Shown here: one piece after another, positions 23,600 to 35,814 of the stretch
How the letters are laid out: each line of letters starts with the position of its first letter
Position numbering within the stretch: the stretch's first letter is position 1
NCBI GenBank assembly: GCA_016785225.1
Contig: JAFBJZ010000422.1
Location: forward strand, 5,262,001 to 5,326,000
From: Psettodes erumei
Taxonomy: Eukaryota; Chordata; Actinopteri; Pleuronectiformes; Psettodidae
Reading direction: 5' to 3'
DNA: 64,000 nt
Program-made: the position numbers and the translations under genes
Notes under the pieces: generated by a model
The model's input: the letters and a program-made list of their open reading frames with translations, nothing else
Databases searched by the model: none
What the model was told of the DNA's origin: nothing

Positions 23600-25750
23600 G
23601 TTGGACAAATACACAAAACTGAGTTCATTTCATAATTCCGTATGCTGTATATGACGTGTTACTCGTCTGTTTCGTTGAGACATTCGGGTATAATGTTAAA
23701 CTATATATAGCTGAGCTTTAGTGATACAAGGAGTACTCACTTCTGCCAGAGCAGTTACAGTAAATAAAGTCTTTACAGAATATAAAAGCAGTATACAGTG
23801 TTAGACGCAACACATCATAGTAATCTCATAAAACGTGATGGACTTCTACTACAATAGCCCTCAGTGGACTGTTTGATGTTGTGACATTTATATTATATTA
23901 TATTATACATTTCTCGCATCATTTATATTAAGAACACTGTACACTATTAATTGACAATAGTAGAAAAACATACCATATGTTAATATTAACTCAATAAACA
24001 GTAAGTGAGACAATCAGCACAGTCTCTGTACAGTGATGTTCAGAGCTGCACTGTACAATCACGGTAAAATAATCTACCCATTGCACTTAAACATGAATTG
24101 AAAGGGCCCCAATTGAAACACCCACTAAACCAAATCAATTCAAGTGTGGCATGAGGACGCTGTTAAACCAGTGTGTGGGTGGGATGAGTGTGTGGGTGTA
24201 GATGAGTTATGTGAGTGCATGTGGAGATTTTTAGGGTGAGTAAATAGTAATGGAATCTGAACTTCCTTCATCCCCCCAGAGAAGGTTAACTTTTGGAGGG
24301 AAAATGTGGAGTAAAGCAGAAAAACAACAACTTGCTCACACCCACAGATGTGAACAGACATAAACAAAAAACATAAACATAAACATATTCTTATTTAGCA
24401 AACTGAGAATATGTGTTGAGCAGACTTTTCCTGGTGAAACAAATAAAAGATAAAAGAAACAAAGTGTGGATTAACATAGGCATAATCAGGGGTGATGGAA
24501 ATGGTGGCCAACATGCTGTGACATGTCAATGCAAGAGACATAGCTGGTGTGTCATCATTACATTCCTAAAGCTTTAGTCATCTGACACTTACCTTTAACC
24601 CATATTTCCTTCATGTGATACCATTAACCCCACAGAGGAAAAAAAACATTCTGTGTGATTCCTTATAGGATTTGGTTTTGTTGAAATCGGAAATACGTAT
24701 GAGACTCAGCAGTTAAATGGTTCAGTGAGGAGCAGGTATAGGGTTTTTTCATTCATGAGTTATGAGAAAGCACAATGTATTAGTTCCTATGAGATGATTT
24801 ATCTGATCTGCAGTAAGTTTTATTCATTTATTTTTATTTTTGCTTTTGCTCCCAGAAGATGTTATTCAGTGGACTAGAAAATTAACTTGTTGAGTTATTT
24901 AAAAAAATTATAATCCTTATTCCCAGGAGCAGTATTAGCAGTAACATGAGATATTGGTGCAACAGTCAGCAGCTAGGAGAAACCAGCCTTTGCCGGGAAC
25001 TCTGTCCTCAGGGACTGCAAGGTCAGCAGCTGTTGTCACAGACTAAGCTGACCGAATCTACAGCATGCATTTTTTGAATCTTTACTAGGTGCTATATTGT
25101 GCTTGCAAGTAAAAAAGAGTCGTTGAAATGGATGGTGAAATAAATGAGCAGCTTTGTGGAAACTGACTGACTCATCTCCACAGGCATGTGTGCGCATTGA
25201 TGTGGTTTGTGAAGTGAGAGTGGCTGCCAAAACCCTCAACACAATTAGGCACATGCACCCAACTTTGCCTACACTTCATTATTTATTTCATAACTGTAGT
25301 ATGCAACCTTGAAATTGACTCATACTGAGATGAGAGTATTAGTGTAGCATTTTTTTCTTCCTGTTATTTTTCTCATGACAGAAGTATTAATTGTCATTAA
25401 ACTTGACAGCTATATGTATGTGATGAAATTTTTGCACATGTTTCTGTCCATAATTTCAAATTAACTAACTAAATGTGTATTCATAATGTTGTCATTATTT
25501 CAAGACAAGATATGATATTGATATGAAAATGAAAGCTAGAACTTTTAAGTACAGAAAATTCAAAAATAGCACTTACATACAATTTAAATAATGATACTTA
25601 TTTTTTTACGTCGATTTTTTTACACTACAAAATCAGGCTTTGTGTAAACAAAACATTAAATGAGTGACAGTACTTCCACCGGAGTCGGAAATAGTAGTAG
25701 TGGTAGTATTTCCAACCACTGCATAAGAAACCAGAAAACAAAGAATATCA
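23600..25750. other. intergenic spacer between yif1a and fosl1
   Basis: This lies between two divergent genes: the yif1a promoter at the left end and the fosl1 promoter at the right end. It is AT-rich and mostly featureless, with no exon seen. The open frames at 24140-24367 and 25036-25254 have no recognisable domain. Confidence 0.5.
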
Positions 25751-25809
25751 GCCCATGAGGTGTAGCTGTCTGAGGACTCCCCGGTTTACTCTCAGGAGGA
25801 ACTTCTCAC

Positions 25810-25831
25810 CAAATATGGTCAACGACGTCAC
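25810..25831 (+). promoter_or_regulatory. fosl1 promoter: CArG box plus CRE-like site
   Basis: CCAAATATGG at 25810-25819 is an exact SRF (CArG) site. Five bases later, CGACGTCA at 25824-25831 matches seven of eight bases of the CRE/ATF palindrome. The pair lies about 430 bases before the fosl1 start codon. SRF and CREB/ATF control of FOS-family promoters, including human FOSL1, is established. A GC box-like ggggcgtgg follows near 25,889. Binding in this species is inferred. Confidence 0.6.
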
Positions 25832-26238
25832 GCCAAGTGGAAGCTTCGTAAGAGATTCCAGACAGCACTATTTCCCGTAATTCTAGAGGGGCGTGGTAAA
25901 AATATCGTCCCGCTTTAAGAGTTTACAACCTCACAATCATCACCAGACTCTGGCTTCTATGTGTATGACTAATGAAGAGAGGAAGTACTGAGAGTCTTTT
26001 TTGGACCTTTTAGCGCGAATTGAAAAAGAGGCGAGGCGATATTTGCTTCCTTGTTCCCCCTCACAAACGTCCCCGTTTGGACTCTACCGACTTACCGCAA
26101 TAAGGTGGGCTTACCCCGAGTTTGAATTGACACGCGAGACTCAACCCGAAAGTAATTTCGTGAGGCCGTAAGGCTACATAGATCCAGTTCGGTCAAATTT
26201 TCTCCTCATTTGGCAGAAAAGGATTTAAAACAAAAAGG

Positions 26239-28917
26239 ATGTATCGAAACTTTGGAGGTCAAGGAAGAGGCAACCCTACTTACACAGGCAGCGTCTCTGG
26301 GTCAAACACTGAATCAGTGGGAAGCACCAGCACCTCTACTACACAACAGGAGCAGGTAGGTGTACCTTCATTAAACCAGGCTAAAGCATATCCCTGACAG
26401 CTGGAAGTCAAATGAGTACAGCAGAATATGAATTCAACTTTTTAGAAAGTTGGGAATTTCAAGTTACAATAATGTAGTTAACATGTAATACTGTCAACAC
26501 TGATCAATTTACATGTATTATTTTTGTGTAGATAATCAAGTTATTATACTGATTGAGTTTGTAATAAATAAAGTCATTATATATTAACATAATAATGACA
26601 GGCTTCTTCAGAAGGTATTTTTTACTTTTATATTCCAGACAACATGTGTTTCATTATTCATTTACTTTAGGCCTTCTGTTACAGTACCTACCTATCCTGT
26701 CCACTATCTTTATCAACATTTGTTTGTGTTTTTATAGAAATTTTCCATGGCAGGTAGTCAATTTGTACCAAGCCTCAATGCCATCACAACCAGCCAAGAC
26801 CTCCAATGGCTGGTCCAACCCGCCCTCATGCATCCACCAGGCCCCTCAAGATCACCAGTGCCTCCTTACCCAACTGTCTCAGGGGTACGGACACTGGGTC
26901 CACCGCTCTCCCAGTCCAATCTTCTCAGACCGGGGGTCATAAGAGCAGCTGCAAACACTACAGCTTCTACAAGGCGCAGGAACGATGAACATGTAAGAAA
27001 GTAGAACTTAAATAAGCCGAAACTATGAGATATATAGTGCCAAACATAGTTTGAAGAGACACTGATGCTTTTGATTTGTTGTGTTTATACAACTGAGTAT
27101 TAATGAGTTGTTAATGAGAAAAAATGAAAGGTGCCCTTTGGGATTTTTTTCCCCCCAAGGTGACACAGATTGTGAGGTGTGGAGAGTGGCTCAGTCATTT
27201 CTGTGAAACTGGTGTGCAATATCCTGTTATACTCCATGACACAACTGTTTAATTTCTTATAGACGCGTACATCAGAGAAATCCATTTAAGAATGGGAAGG
27301 TTATTTTGAAACGTTATTTCGCATATTATTTAATTTTAAGTTCAGTTAAATTAAGATTGGCAGTGGATAATTTAAAAAAAAAAAAGTAATATTTCATCTA
27401 CAGAGACAAATGCACACTGGTTGTGTTCTTTTTGGGTGTTTACTTTGAGTCAGTGTTGACTCAGTAAAATATCATCTGTGACACACTGTTTGCAGTGATC
27501 TGCTTTTTGTTAGCAGAACAATGTTACGTGTCAAAACAAGATAGTACAGCCATTACAATGACCCAATTCAACCCAACTCTACCCTCATTAGCCCTCAATT
27601 TTTTGTCACCTTCATAATATCAGTTTGGTTTCATCAGGCACATGTCGGCACATATCCCAGTTTTGTTCTTGGAGATGTAATTTCATGGTACAGGAAGTGG
27701 ACTGTCATGTGACTCACAGGGGCAAGTCATTTTCTATGACTCACACCCGAGTCACCGCTGGGGTCTGTGTGACTCATCTTCCTGAAAGGGCGGGAAATAT
27801 GGGATGGACTGTAATTATTCAGTAGGACGCTGGATGAAGTCAGAGTGAGGGTGTTACAAAGGTACAAAAGCTCAGACATTTGAAAATCCGTCAGCCGCCA
27901 TGACTGTGATGACTCAGAGCACTCACATGGTGGTAGTATTTCTCTTGTATCTTGTTGCCTCTGGTAGACTTTCAGCATGACTCCCTGTACATTTGATATT
28001 TTAAGATTGCTTTTTTGCCCAATGCAAGAAGGCTATGCAGTCCAATTTAAAACAGGAAATTAAGCTTTGTGTTTGACTTTCATTTCACCATTTCAGGTTA
28101 ACCTATTTTATGTATTTAAATATGTTTTCTTCTCTTTCTCATCAAAAGTTGTCCCAGGAAGAGTTTGAAAGACGCAGAATAAGAAGGGAACGGAATAAAT
28201 TGGCTGCAGCAAAATGTCGCAATCGCCGTCGGGAGCTCACAGACTCCCTGCAATATGTGAGTGTACACTGTACAAAATGTCATAAGAAAGCATTTGTTTT
28301 GGTCAGGAGGGAGATAATTTACATATGTGTCTGTCTTTCACTGCTTTCCTCTGGTGTAGGAGACTGACCAGCTGGAGGATGAAAAGTCCCGTTTACAGAA
28401 GGAAATAGCTGAATTACAGAAGGAGAAAGATAAGCTTGAGCTGGTTCTGGAAGCTCACCGTCCAATCTGTAAAATAGAGGACTCAGATTCAGATTCTGAC
28501 CCAAATCCATCAATTTCCTCTTTGGGAGGCATCAAAATGGAGCCAGAGGACTCCAACAGACCCGGACCCTCAACCAAACTTCCGACAAAGATCGAGAAAG
28601 CAAAACCAAAAATAACTATACCCACCAAGCCTGTGACATCATCTGCCTCTGCTGTTGCCACTGACTCAGAGTCACTCCACACCCCGGTTCTGACTTCTAC
28701 TCCCTCACTGATGCCATTCTCAGCTGGTATGGTTTTCACCTACCCCTCTGCACCTCTGGACACCAATGCCTCCATCACATCCCATGCTCCATCACTTCAA
28801 GTAAATGTCCACCAGTCTCAAGCCCCACAGCCCTGTGGGATAGCTCATCGCCGCAGCAGCAGCAGTGGGGACCAATCGGATCACTCCCTGCACTCCCCGA
28901 CGATCCTCACACTGTGA
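26239..28917 (+). CDS. fosl1: Fos-related antigen 1 (Fra-1), AP-1 bZIP subunit
   Basis: Nuclear bZIP factor that pairs with Jun proteins to bind AP-1 sites. Four exons, all phase 0: 26239-26355, 26738-26992, 28149-28256 and 28360-28917, giving 345 residues (human 271). The N-terminus MYRNFGG and the block SQDLQWLVQPALM match Fra-1. The basic region ERRRIRRERNKLAAAKCRNR spans the end of exon 2 and exon 3, and the leucine zipper starts in exon 4 (ETDQLEDEKSRLQKEIAELQ). LVLEAHRPICKI then marks the family. The C-terminus carries the ERK-docking FTYP motif and ends in SPTILTL, like human SPTLLAL, where ERK phosphorylation controls stability. The extra length lies in the Ser/Thr/Pro-rich C-terminal half. 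Neighbours ccdc85b and fibp support orthology. A 3' AATAAA lies at 29606-29611. Confidence 0.96.
27446..27916 (+). promoter_or_regulatory. AP-1 site cluster in fosl1 intron 2
   Basis: Six exact TGA(C/G)TCA sites lie within 471 bases, at 27446, 27457, 27710, 27737, 27770 and 27910. There is also a near match (CGAGTCA, 27748) and ETS cores (caggaagtgg near 27,691; atcttcctg near 27,776). A random 470-base stretch would hold about 0.06 such sites. Intronic AP-1 sites that let AP-1 drive Fosl1 are known in mammals. This is a strong candidate autoregulatory enhancer. Confidence 0.75.
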
Positions 28918-31640
28918 CTGACGGTTCTGTGATCCTGGCAAAACACTAATGTTGAATTTGACAAAAGGATCTCTGGGAAACCTGACAGAAATGATAATGA
29001 TGATTGTAATTACATTTCAAAATGAACTACATGCATCTGCTTCATTTCATCTCTATAAGATATTGATTCTGTACTTAGGTAAAATGCAATTTAGTATTAT
29101 TATCAGGTTATGATAATGTTACACTCTTTTATATTTGATATATAAAGACAGACTTTATATTTCTAATTCTAAAAGCTTATGATGAGAGAATGCAGAATAT
29201 ATTCTTTTAGGGATAATTTTGATAACTCAATCTAATGATAATAATAATAATTTCATATATAATCATTATACATTTGTATAATGTATCCTTTAATAGCTTA
29301 CATTGTTATGACATGTTATGTAAACCTTTATAAATGTCCTCACCAAGGGAAATAGAGTACTTACAAATAAATGGTCCTTATTTTTTTATGAATCCTTTAA
29401 GAATTCCAATATAGTCTATACAAATTATTGACCACTAAGGCTGGACCATAGGAGTTAATATAGATTACATAATAACATATTTATTTTTTAGAGTGTAATA
29501 TATGTTTGGTAATGTTTTTATTTTCTCTAGCAAATGAACTGTTTGGGTGGGCAGTGCCTAACTTCCATCTTTTGTCAAAGTTGTACTACTTACTAGATAA
29601 AAGATAATAAAGAACAAATGTTCATAACTTTGTGGAAATTGTAATGAAGTAGTAAACCGATATGCAACTGAGAAACAACAGATTAATCAGATTCAGTTGA
29701 GAATGGATCACCAATAATTTTCAAGATTTTGAAGTTTCAGAAGGAATATGAATGCTGTAGGGTTGAAATGTTGATTACCCGATTCATTTTGATAATTGAT
29801 TAATTGTTCCATACAATCAGGTAAATTTATTAATGTTTTCTAATTCAGGTTCTCTAGTGAGGATTTGCTGCTTTTCTGTTTGGACTTTTGTTGAGAAAAA
29901 AAATAGTGTGAAGCTGACTGACAGCGTGAATGACAAAATGATGACCAGCCTATACCCCTGAACGGTGAACACTGTGTTGTCTATTACTCTATTTTCCCAA
30001 AAAAGACATACATGGGGGTGGAGGGATTGCTCTGCTAAAATGGGTTTTCAGAAGGAGATAGAGATGGAAAGAAGTCAGATTGAGAGAGAGCATGAGGTAA
30101 AAAAATAAAATGAAATCAGTGCATCAGTGCGTACGCTGCTGTCAAAGGATTTCTGTGGCTCACTAAGTGCGTAAAGGCATTACTGCCTTCTTCAGCTCTC
30201 TCAAATAGGGATCCAAAAATAAAATTGATGAATATCCACAAAGTCACACTGTGTGACATAAAGGGAGCATCAATCAGGAGCAATTGAAGGTCAAAACAAC
30301 AAGTATGGAATTCAGTCCTTCATCATGTGGCATGTAAATGAAAATGCTTGTCACACGCAAAGAAAGGTCAGAACAGCATAAAGTGTCATTATCCACTGTA
30401 TTTAAAGCTCTTCAATGCACTACGAGCATAGCCAACCAATAAACAGCTAACGACAAAATAAATCTTTTCTAATTCATGTGCATTATCTATGATTTAACTG
30501 AAATCGGTTAGTAATGCTAGTTAAAATGAAGATAAATAAGGGTCAAAGTTAAGTAAGTTAAGATCCCTAATGTCACAAGGTAAATACAAGGCATGAGTTA
30601 CAGAGGAGAAAGCTGACCATCGCCCAACTTAAACAAACACTGTGATATGCTAATTGAACATCATCAACAACAATGTAATAAAAAAAGATGTCTGACAAAG
30701 ATGTATATGTAAACTTAGGCTTGAACAGAATAGAATAAAAATCATTAAACCTTGTAGACCTTCCAGTTTTGTATAAAGAGTTTCCAGTTGGATTTTTAAA
30801 AAAGTGACAGAACTTGTTCAGTTTAGCTCTGAGTGACATCCAAGGACATTTATCATGTCAGATCCAAAAGCTTTAACAAGTGTGCTGGCTCTACCCAGGC
30901 TCAAGCACATGTTACATTATGCACGGCAGCCCCACCCGCAGTAAACCTGAAGGGCCTTCACATCGGACTGGTTCACAGGCCTGTACAAAGTCTGACAATC
31001 ATCATGCACATATGGCACCCGATCCTGTCCTGAGGAAGAGAGTGCATAAAATATTACACATTATTGGGCATCTAGCAAAAGCAATTACCAAATAGTCTCA
31101 TATTTTCTTTTTATCACAACTCATCTACTTCAGTGCTATTTGAATTCAGTGGACTAAATATGGCTCAAAAACTGGACTGAAATGAATCTTAAGATCTGTG
31201 ATTTAAAGATCCATGACAACACTGTCCAGTGCAATAGAAAAAAGGCTTCTACCAGTGTAGGCTAGTCCAGTGCATGAGATAAATTTGTATAGGTGACCCA
31301 CTTTTCTTGGTCCCATTTTTTTCAACAACAGACCACTGAAAAAAGAGAATATCCCCAAAACAGAGGAGTCTTTAGAAAAAACACTGTAAAATGTAGATAC
31401 ATTATCATCTGGCAAACAGCTATTAAATGTCTTTGTAAAGTCCTGCAAATTTCTATAGTGTAGAATCTTTGTCAAGTCAAAACCACAAAACAACAAAATG
31501 GCACACAAATCTTTGCAGCATTCAGAAGGCCCAATGCTTTTGCACCAATTTAATTTGTGTTGTCTGACAAAGCTTTTGTGTCCAGTCTGTCAATCATCCA
31601 TGCAGTCTACGGTCCCCTCATTCAGACTGCTGACATGAAC
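28918..31640. other. fosl1 3' UTR and spacer to ccdc85b
   Basis: From 28,918 to about 29,630 lies the AT-rich, ATTTA-bearing 3' UTR of fosl1, ending near AATAAA at 29606-29611. The rest is spacer, and the part near 31,550-31,646 is the 3' UTR of ccdc85b (minus strand; ATTAAA as TTTAAT at 31549-31554). The two genes are convergent. No other exon seen. Confidence 0.5.
29606..29611 (+). terminator. poly(A) signal of fosl1 (AATAAA)
   Basis: Canonical hexamer about 690 bases after the stop codon, at the end of an AU-rich region. An earlier AATAAA near 29,376 could also be used. Confidence 0.5.
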
Positions 31641-31646
31641 CTGCCA

Positions 31647-32249
31647 TCAGTCATCAGGCGAGCACACCAGGTGAAGCTGGTCTGGACTTCCCACGCTGCC
31701 TGTGCTTGAGCTTCCGTCCCCCAGGTCCCGGACCACCATGCAGGGCAGGTTGAGCTCGGTGGATCCGCCTGGGCTGGAGTCACTCCTGCTGACGCACTCC
31801 TCCTCTAGGACCAGGCAGAGCTCCTTCAGGTCCAAGTTTTCCTTCACCAGACCGTCCTGCATGCGCTCCAGGTCGGCGAGCTTCTTAAGGTACCCGCCCA
31901 GATCCTCCCGCATTACCTTGGCCGCGTGATGCCCGAACAGCTGCCACTCTCTGGCCAGCTTCTTCACTTTGAGCCGGTCGTCGTCCAGGAAACAGCACAG
32001 ATCCCGCAGCTCCACGTTCTCCTCCTGCAGGCGCTGATTTATGACTTTCAGTTCCCTAATTTCGAGGAGGTGTCCCTGCAGCTGTTTATTTACCTCTTTA
32101 ATCAGCCGTCCCCGCTGGATGAGGGCTGATATTTTCTCCGACTCCTCTTTACGCAGCCGGCTCACCAGCTCTTCTTTGGAGCACGACAGCAAATCCTCGT
32201 CAGACATCTTTGACAGTTCTCTGTTTATTATTTCACCTTCGCTGCCCAT
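31647..32249 (-). CDS. ccdc85b: coiled-coil domain protein 85B (DIPA homologue)
   Basis: A single exon of 200 residues; human CCDC85B is also intronless, with 202 residues. In mammals it is a nuclear and junctional coiled-coil protein that binds bZIP factors, p120-catenin-family proteins and Wnt effectors and acts as a corepressor. The protein opens with an acidic leader and MSDEDLLSCSKEELVSRLRK. Two coiled coils follow: a Leu/Glu-rich helix around residues 35-85 with LQEENVELRDLCCFLDDDR, and a second at about residues 110-150 ending in ENLDLKELCLVLEEEC. That twin LxDLCxxLDDxR / LxELCxxLEEE pattern defines the CCDC85 family. The Ser/Gly-rich C-terminus ends in VCSPDD. It is convergent with fosl1, as in human. 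No frame damage. Confidence 0.94.
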   Translation of the reverse strand: MGSEGEIINRELSKMSDEDLLSCSKEELVSRLRKEESEKISALIQRGRLIKEVNKQLQGHLLEIRELKVINQRLQEENVELRDLCCFLDDDRLKVKKLAREWQLFGHHAAKVMREDLGGYLKKLADLERMQDGLVKENLDLKELCLVLEEECVSRSDSSPGGSTELNLPCMVVRDLGDGSSSTGSVGSPDQLHLVCSPDD

Positions 32250-35200
32250 TTTCTATTGAAAGCCTACACTAAGGGAATACCTGAGAATCTATTAAAACGC
32301 TGAGATGTAGATACTTCAGTGTTCAACAAGGAATCTCGTCTTCATCCTCACTTAGTGGCAGATGTCATATGCAATCACTAAAGCACCGAGGGCCAAATAA
32401 AGGCAGAAACATGTGATATCTTTATTTAGATGGCTTTCTTGAAGGCGCTGCGACTTCAGCCCTATATTAACGTTTGTTCTGCGAGGATAATGGCTTAATG
32501 GGGTCGTGTATGAAAACGCATCGCAAACCCTCATTAATGTCAATCTGCCATCCTCTCAACAGCAGGCTGTGCTCTCCAAAGGCCTCCAGGAATATAACTG
32601 TCCTTATTTTACCTCCTCTTGTAGTATTTCGAAAGCAACAGTCGCCCCGTGGGCTCTTCAGTATTGTATTTACGGAGGCCCGGTCGATCCACGGAGGCTT
32701 AATCCAGCAGCCTCGGATGCACACCCTGCAGATGTTGTGATTTTTACGTCGCTGGCATCGTCTCATGAAGCTGTGCTCCGCTCGTCTCGGCTGAATGAAC
32801 TCACTTCCCCGGTGACTGGAGGAAGAGTCCCCACAGTGCAGTAGCTTTTTAAATGTCAATCTTTTGTCAAACGATTAATTCTTTAGATCCATTTTTAAAA
32901 ATCACAATCCAGTCTCGCCCTTTATCCGGTCAAAATAAGTGTACCATCTCTGCTTATCCTATGGAGCTAGTCTGTTACCACAACAATGTCCGCCTTCACC
33001 ACTTTCACGGCTGTGACTCCGCTAAGCGACGAACTGCGTGTCAAGTTGCAGTATTGCCGGAAATTAACCTCTGCAGCCTTCATAATAAGAGCACGGACTT
33101 GTGCACTTTCATTGAAAGAAGAGAAGAAACGTTGCAAAATAGACTTTGGGAATGTACTTAGCGACAAAACTCTCTTTCTCATCACAGCTTTTACGTTCCT
33201 TGGTTATTGCTTACATTTTTTTCCAATACAATAGTGTTCCTCAACAACGTTGATTTTATTTTGTCTGATCTTTCTCGGAAGTTGTTCGTTTTTGAAGACT
33301 GCTACTTTGACACGTCGGTTAGATAGTAATCAGGAATATTTGTGGTTTCCTTTGAGGTTTCCAGTGGCTCTGCGACATACCGTACGTATGGCATGCTCGT
33401 AAATGGCAAAACAGAATCGATCGGCTGTGTGATCCTGCTGAACTGACCCTGGCTTTCTCAGTTATATTTTGAGAAACGCCAAGATGCGGGGATGAAGAGT
33501 TGTTCCATGCGCTTTGAGTGAAGTACTTGTGCGCCCCCATTTGGACTGAGAAAGCCATTTTTACCACTATACTATAAAACCAAAACAACAAGGACAAGCA
33601 CAATTTAAAAGGAAATGGATCGGAAAGGCCTGCGTGAAGCCACTTCCTGTGGGATTCTCTGTACACTGAACTGATCTCATCTTTAAAAACTAAATATGTA
33701 GAACCAGATCTAAATCTTTGAAAACCATGAGAAAGACCTTTGAACGTTCTACATGCCTCTGGGGTTCACTACAGAGAACGATGTGGGCTACAGTACAATT
33801 GGTTGTATCATGAGTGACTCCTGGTTGTACTCGTTTCTTTTCAAAGAGCACTGGCGGAAAGTGTGACTGCAGGCTTTTTTTTTTTCCATGGGTTTATGCT
33901 GAGGCATTCAGCCACATCCTTCCGCCCTCTGTCCCACCTCCATTGTTTCACTGAGGCCATAACAATGTAGGGTGTTAACCGTGCAAGGGGGAGCCGGGCA
34001 TGGAATCAGGGTCTCGTGAGGTTAGAAATGAGATGTGAAGCGAGGGATCCGACAAAAAGACATGTTGACTGAGTGGTTTTCTCCTATGTTGTGATTTTGA
34101 AGGACACATGCAGAATACAGAAGGGGAGGGGGAGGGATTTACGGGGATTTATTTTAGATTAATCGCCAGAGGAGAGAGAGAGAGCAGATTGTGTACACGC
34201 AGGGCGGAAAGCAAAGCGCATATACTGTAAGGCCCGGTGCTCACACAGAAGCCTGTCTCTGGTCTGACACATTTTAAAATAACTAAGTGAACAAATGAAA
34301 GGGCAGAGATCAACAATGAGCTACTGCCTGTCTGCCACATGCAATGCTGTAATAGAGCTCTCACATTATTGTCGATTGTCATTTGATTATCCCCTGGCCA
34401 CCTATGGCTTTCCTTCTTCAAATGAATGTGACCTTTGGGTTGAGCGATATAGGACTTAGATCAACTGCAAAGTGATATATATATATAAAGTGTAACTTAA
34501 CATGTCATAAAAATGTTCACGTTATTAAAACAAACCTACAATGTATCATATGAAGAATCCTTTGCGTATTAATGTAACAAACTGCTGTTTTATCAATGCA
34601 CTAACCCAAATTAACATCTTGGTAAAGTCACATAGATTATTAGGTCACACAAGTTATCTATGTTTAGTTTATACAATCAGAACCTAAAAGGATCAAATGA
34701 ACAAGAGTATGTTTTTGGTCGATTTAATTTAGGCTCGTCATTCATCTTGGAATTGTACTATTAGACTGTATCCAAAAAGTAATGGAGGTGACGTCAGCTT
34801 TATTAGTTACTCAGTTGTAACTATAGCAACAACAAGCGGACCTCAGTGTCACACAGAATGACTGCTACATTGATGCCATATTGGGTTGGAATGTCCTGGT
34901 TTACAATGCAGCGAATAACAGGCAACAGACGTGGGAAAAGGCAGAGATTAGAACGTTAAAGCCAACTGTAACATGATAAAGAGAACACTGAGTGAACATA
35001 CAGGCATAACACGAATGACGACGCCGGCATGGCTGTTTCAGGATAAGAATATAATCTGCAAAAAATAGGTTAAGAGATAAACAAATAAACAATACAATTT
35101 AGATAGCCCACTTAAGAATCACTATGCATTCTGTGGAACATATGCTATTTACTGAATTAAATTTTACACAAGTGCAGAAGTTTGTAATTTTACTCCGTAC

Positions 35201-35800
35201 ATTCAATGCATCTGCACTGGAACAATATTTGAAAATTTGACATGAACGTTATGATAGGCTGTTGTGCTTAAAGTAAATAAATAAATTATCAAAATGAAAT
35301 ATTTTTCATTATAAAAAGAATATTACTTTGTACACAGATTATGGAATAATAATAAAAATGAAAGAATAAACAGTTAAAAGGAAACAATTCATATGACATA
35401 TTTAGTATGTTTTAAAGTACTGAAAATTAGGTTACATGTAAGAGTTCTGCACCTAATGTACTTACAGTAACAAAAATATCAACGTACTCATTACGTAGAA
35501 GCCATTTTTCAAACAATATAGATTTTATTATTGGATTACTCATATTGATCCATTAATGTGTACATGGCGTCACCGTTTTAATGTTGCAGCTAGTAAAGGT
35601 GGGGTAATTGTAATTACTTTTATACTGCTGGGTAGCCTGTGAATTACCCCGCAGGGTCTAACAAAAACAAGTCTTACTTACAATCCTGCATCCTAATTTA
35701 TTTGTTGATTACACTGTGCGTTTCTAATCTGATTCTGCAGATTAGTACTACTACTTTTTAAGCACAGTATTCGAGTAAATATACTCACCACTGCGTAGCG
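32250..35800. other. divergent spacer between ccdc85b and fibp
   Basis: This contains the ccdc85b promoter (32,250 to about 33,000, CpG-bearing) and, at the far end, the fibp promoter. A full CRE palindrome, TGACGTCA, lies at 34789-34796, followed by gttgtaactatagcaacaac. Short-lived open frames (32,467-33,234) are on both strands of the CpG-rich part and show no domain. No cathepsin or other gene recognised. Confidence 0.5.
35480..35795. repeat. teleost 'gtacttttactt' interspersed element, copy B
   Basis: Inverted relative to copy A: ccattaatgtgtacatgg..tcaccgttttaatgttgcagctag is the reverse complement of copy A's gctgcaacattaaagtga..acacattaa block. It continues with ggtggggtaattgtaattac and ends with ttcgagtaaatatactcaccact. 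It lies just upstream of the fibp promoter. Confidence 0.5.
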
Positions 35801-35814
35801 ACGCAGAGCTTTTC

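Noticed and set aside
32467..33234. Several overlapping open frames on both strands upstream of ccdc85b.
   Set aside because: Located in the CpG-bearing promoter region, with no conserved domain and no codon phase shared between frames.
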